A stretch of DNA of 64,000 nucleotides from Mucilaginibacter sp. OK283 (lineage in GTDB: Bacteria; Bacteroidota; Bacteroidia; Sphingobacteriales; Sphingobacteriaceae). Under the pieces are notes generated by a model. The model made no database searches, was not told where the DNA came from, and was given only the letters and a program-made list of their open reading frames with translations. The stretch is taken from contig NZ_FODR01000003.1 in assembly GCF_900110415.1 (NCBI RefSeq), forward strand, positions 596,187 through 660,186, written 5' to 3'. Made by a program: the position numbers and the translations under genes. Within the stretch, counting starts at the first letter, position 1, and each line of letters opens with the position of its first letter. Of the stretch, positions 63,218-64,000 are shown in pieces.

Positions 63218-63251
63218 AAAAGCCATGCAGAAAATCAACTGCATGGCTTTT
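63218..63251. terminator. Bidirectional terminator after the efflux operon
   Basis: AAAAGCCATGCAG (63218-63230) pairs perfectly over 13 bases with CTGCATGGCTTTT (63239-63251). It lies between the efflux operon and the converging PNPOx-like gene and can serve both. Confidence 0.85.
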
Positions 63252-63285
63252 GTCCATTAAGGACATCTTTCCCCCTTAAAAGTAG

Positions 63286-63822
63286 TTATACGTTTATTTT
63301 GCCTTCAATCGAATCATCGAAGGTTTTGCCTATAGCCGCGCCGGCCAGCATTTTTACAAAAGCTATGGCATTGCCATGCTTGTTGTCCCAGTAATAGCTT
63401 TCGGTAGGTTCAACTTTTATTACCGAGATGCGCGGGTCGTCGATGCCATCGGTGAACCAGACCTTTAGTATTGGTTCCCAAAGCTCTTTAATTTTTTCCT
63501 TGTCTTCGCTCACGGTGGCTATACCATAAACATTCAGGAAGTCGGAATGTGCAGATCCCTGGAATAAAAGGTGGACCATAGGGTCTTTCTGCAGATCTTC
63601 ATTCTTGTGGCTGTCATTGGCACTCAGAAACCAAAGGTTGCCCTCGTCATCCACTTGTTGAACAGACATCGGGCGAACATTTGCCGGGATGCCGGTTTTA
63701 ATATTGGTTAAAAAGAAGCAGCTTTTAGCGCTATCGACCATGTCTTTTAATTTAGCGATGGCCTCTGGTCCGCCAAGGTCCTGATAATTATCTTCCGGTT
63801 GTTGTTGATTAATGCTATCCAT
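63286..63822 (-). CDS. Pyridoxamine 5'-phosphate oxidase-like flavin-binding stress protein
   Basis: A 178-residue protein of the general stress protein 26 type. The split-barrel flavin-binding fold is recognisable in KSCFFLTNIKTGIPANVRPMSVQQVDDEGNLWFLSANDSHKNEDLQKDPMVHLLFQ and the C-terminal WFTDGIDDPRISVIKVEPTESYYWD. It probably binds FMN or F420-like cofactor and acts on an unknown small molecule. The upstream region carries the GTGAGTG array that runs to the end of the window. Confidence 0.88.
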   Translation of the reverse strand: MDSINQQQPEDNYQDLGGPEAIAKLKDMVDSAKSCFFLTNIKTGIPANVRPMSVQQVDDEGNLWFLSANDSHKNEDLQKDPMVHLLFQGSAHSDFLNVYGIATVSEDKEKIKELWEPILKVWFTDGIDDPRISVIKVEPTESYYWDNKHGNAIAFVKMLAGAAIGKTFDDSIEGKINV

Positions 63823-63908
63823 TATTTAAAGTTTTTGTTGGTAAATGTTATAGAATAACCAATCAAAATCTTTATTGTGTTAATAAAATTAACTTTTAGG
63901 ATAAAGTG

Positions 63909-64000
63909 GTGAGTGGTGAGTGGTGAGTGGTGAGTGGTGAGTGGTGAGTGGTGAGTGGTGAGTGGTGAGTGGTGAGTGGTGAGTGGTGAGTGGTGAGTGG
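63909..64000. repeat. Heptad array GTGAGTG, at least 13 units, cut by window edge
   Basis: Uniform GTGAGTG units run from 63909 to the last base (92 bases, 13 units plus one base) and continue beyond the window. The unit is the same as in the 47-unit array at 28507-28838, but all copies here have G in the last position. Confidence 0.95.

Noticed and set aside
1..64000. tRNA and rRNA genes
   Set aside because: No T-loop and acceptor combinations or rRNA signatures were recognised by eye; a covariance-model scan would be decisive.

Overview
The window reads as a chromosome segment of a Bacteroidota bacterium, most likely a Sphingobacteriaceae member of the Mucilaginibacter type. The reasons are a SusC/SusD glycan locus, lipoprotein signals ending in SCKK, a PorT-type outer-membrane barrel, a Rho factor with a long acidic insert, and promoter-like TAnnTTTG boxes. 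The assignment rests on gene content and style, not on a database match. No tRNA, rRNA, CRISPR array or intact transposase was seen.

Region 1 (1-9.3 kb) is a polysaccharide-utilisation locus: a SusC receptor cut off by the window edge, SusD, an IPT/TIG surface glycan-binding lipoprotein, a BACON-GH5 endoglucanase lipoprotein and a secreted GH3 beta-glucosidase. Together they suggest capture, cleavage and saccharification of a beta-glucan such as xyloglucan or mixed-linkage glucan. Region 2 (9.3-14.1 kb) is partly decayed: a frameshifted small secreted-protein gene, a yjdM/phnA-type zinc-ribbon gene, two short-chain dehydrogenases with an AraC-type regulator, and a remnant of pyruvate:ferredoxin oxidoreductase. 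Region 3 (14.2-21.8 kb) is a stress module: a triple-BON protein, a PepSY-like secreted protein, three tandem universal stress proteins and a P-type cation ATPase translationally coupled to the last of them, facing an AI-2E/PerM family permease. A GH28-like beta-helix enzyme follows.

Region 4 (23.9-34 kb) holds housekeeping and small genes (ydeI-like, SpoU methyltransferase, galK, yciI, aldo/keto reductase, DUF6526, DUF1761) and a large sigma-54 activator with three GAF repeats. Region 5 (33.7-40 kb) contains an LPS heptose cluster (gmhA, heptose kinase, heptose-1-P adenylyltransferase, GT9) beside sixA-like, PorT-like and polX genes. Region 6 (40-52.4 kb) has an ankyrin protein, a nitrilase-family enzyme, a collagen-like lipoprotein, sppA, folK, an Hpt protein, purS, pssA, rho, pyrF and a B12-binding radical SAM enzyme. 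Region 7 (52.7-64 kb) has two tandem S9 peptidases, a TolC-RND-adaptor efflux operon and a PNPOx-like stress protein.

The most unusual signal is a family of intergenic arrays built on a strict 7-bp period. At least eleven junctions between 24.5 and 64 kb carry such arrays. Each locus uses its own seven-letter word, the arrays often come as inverted pairs, and they start at or even contain the stop codon of the neighbouring gene. None was found in the first 24 kb. Other noteworthy elements are three CGTCAA boxes spaced exactly 22 bp apart upstream of an AraC-linked dehydrogenase, an unexplained structured non-coding block near 30.4 kb, and a REP-like palindrome cluster near 42 kb.
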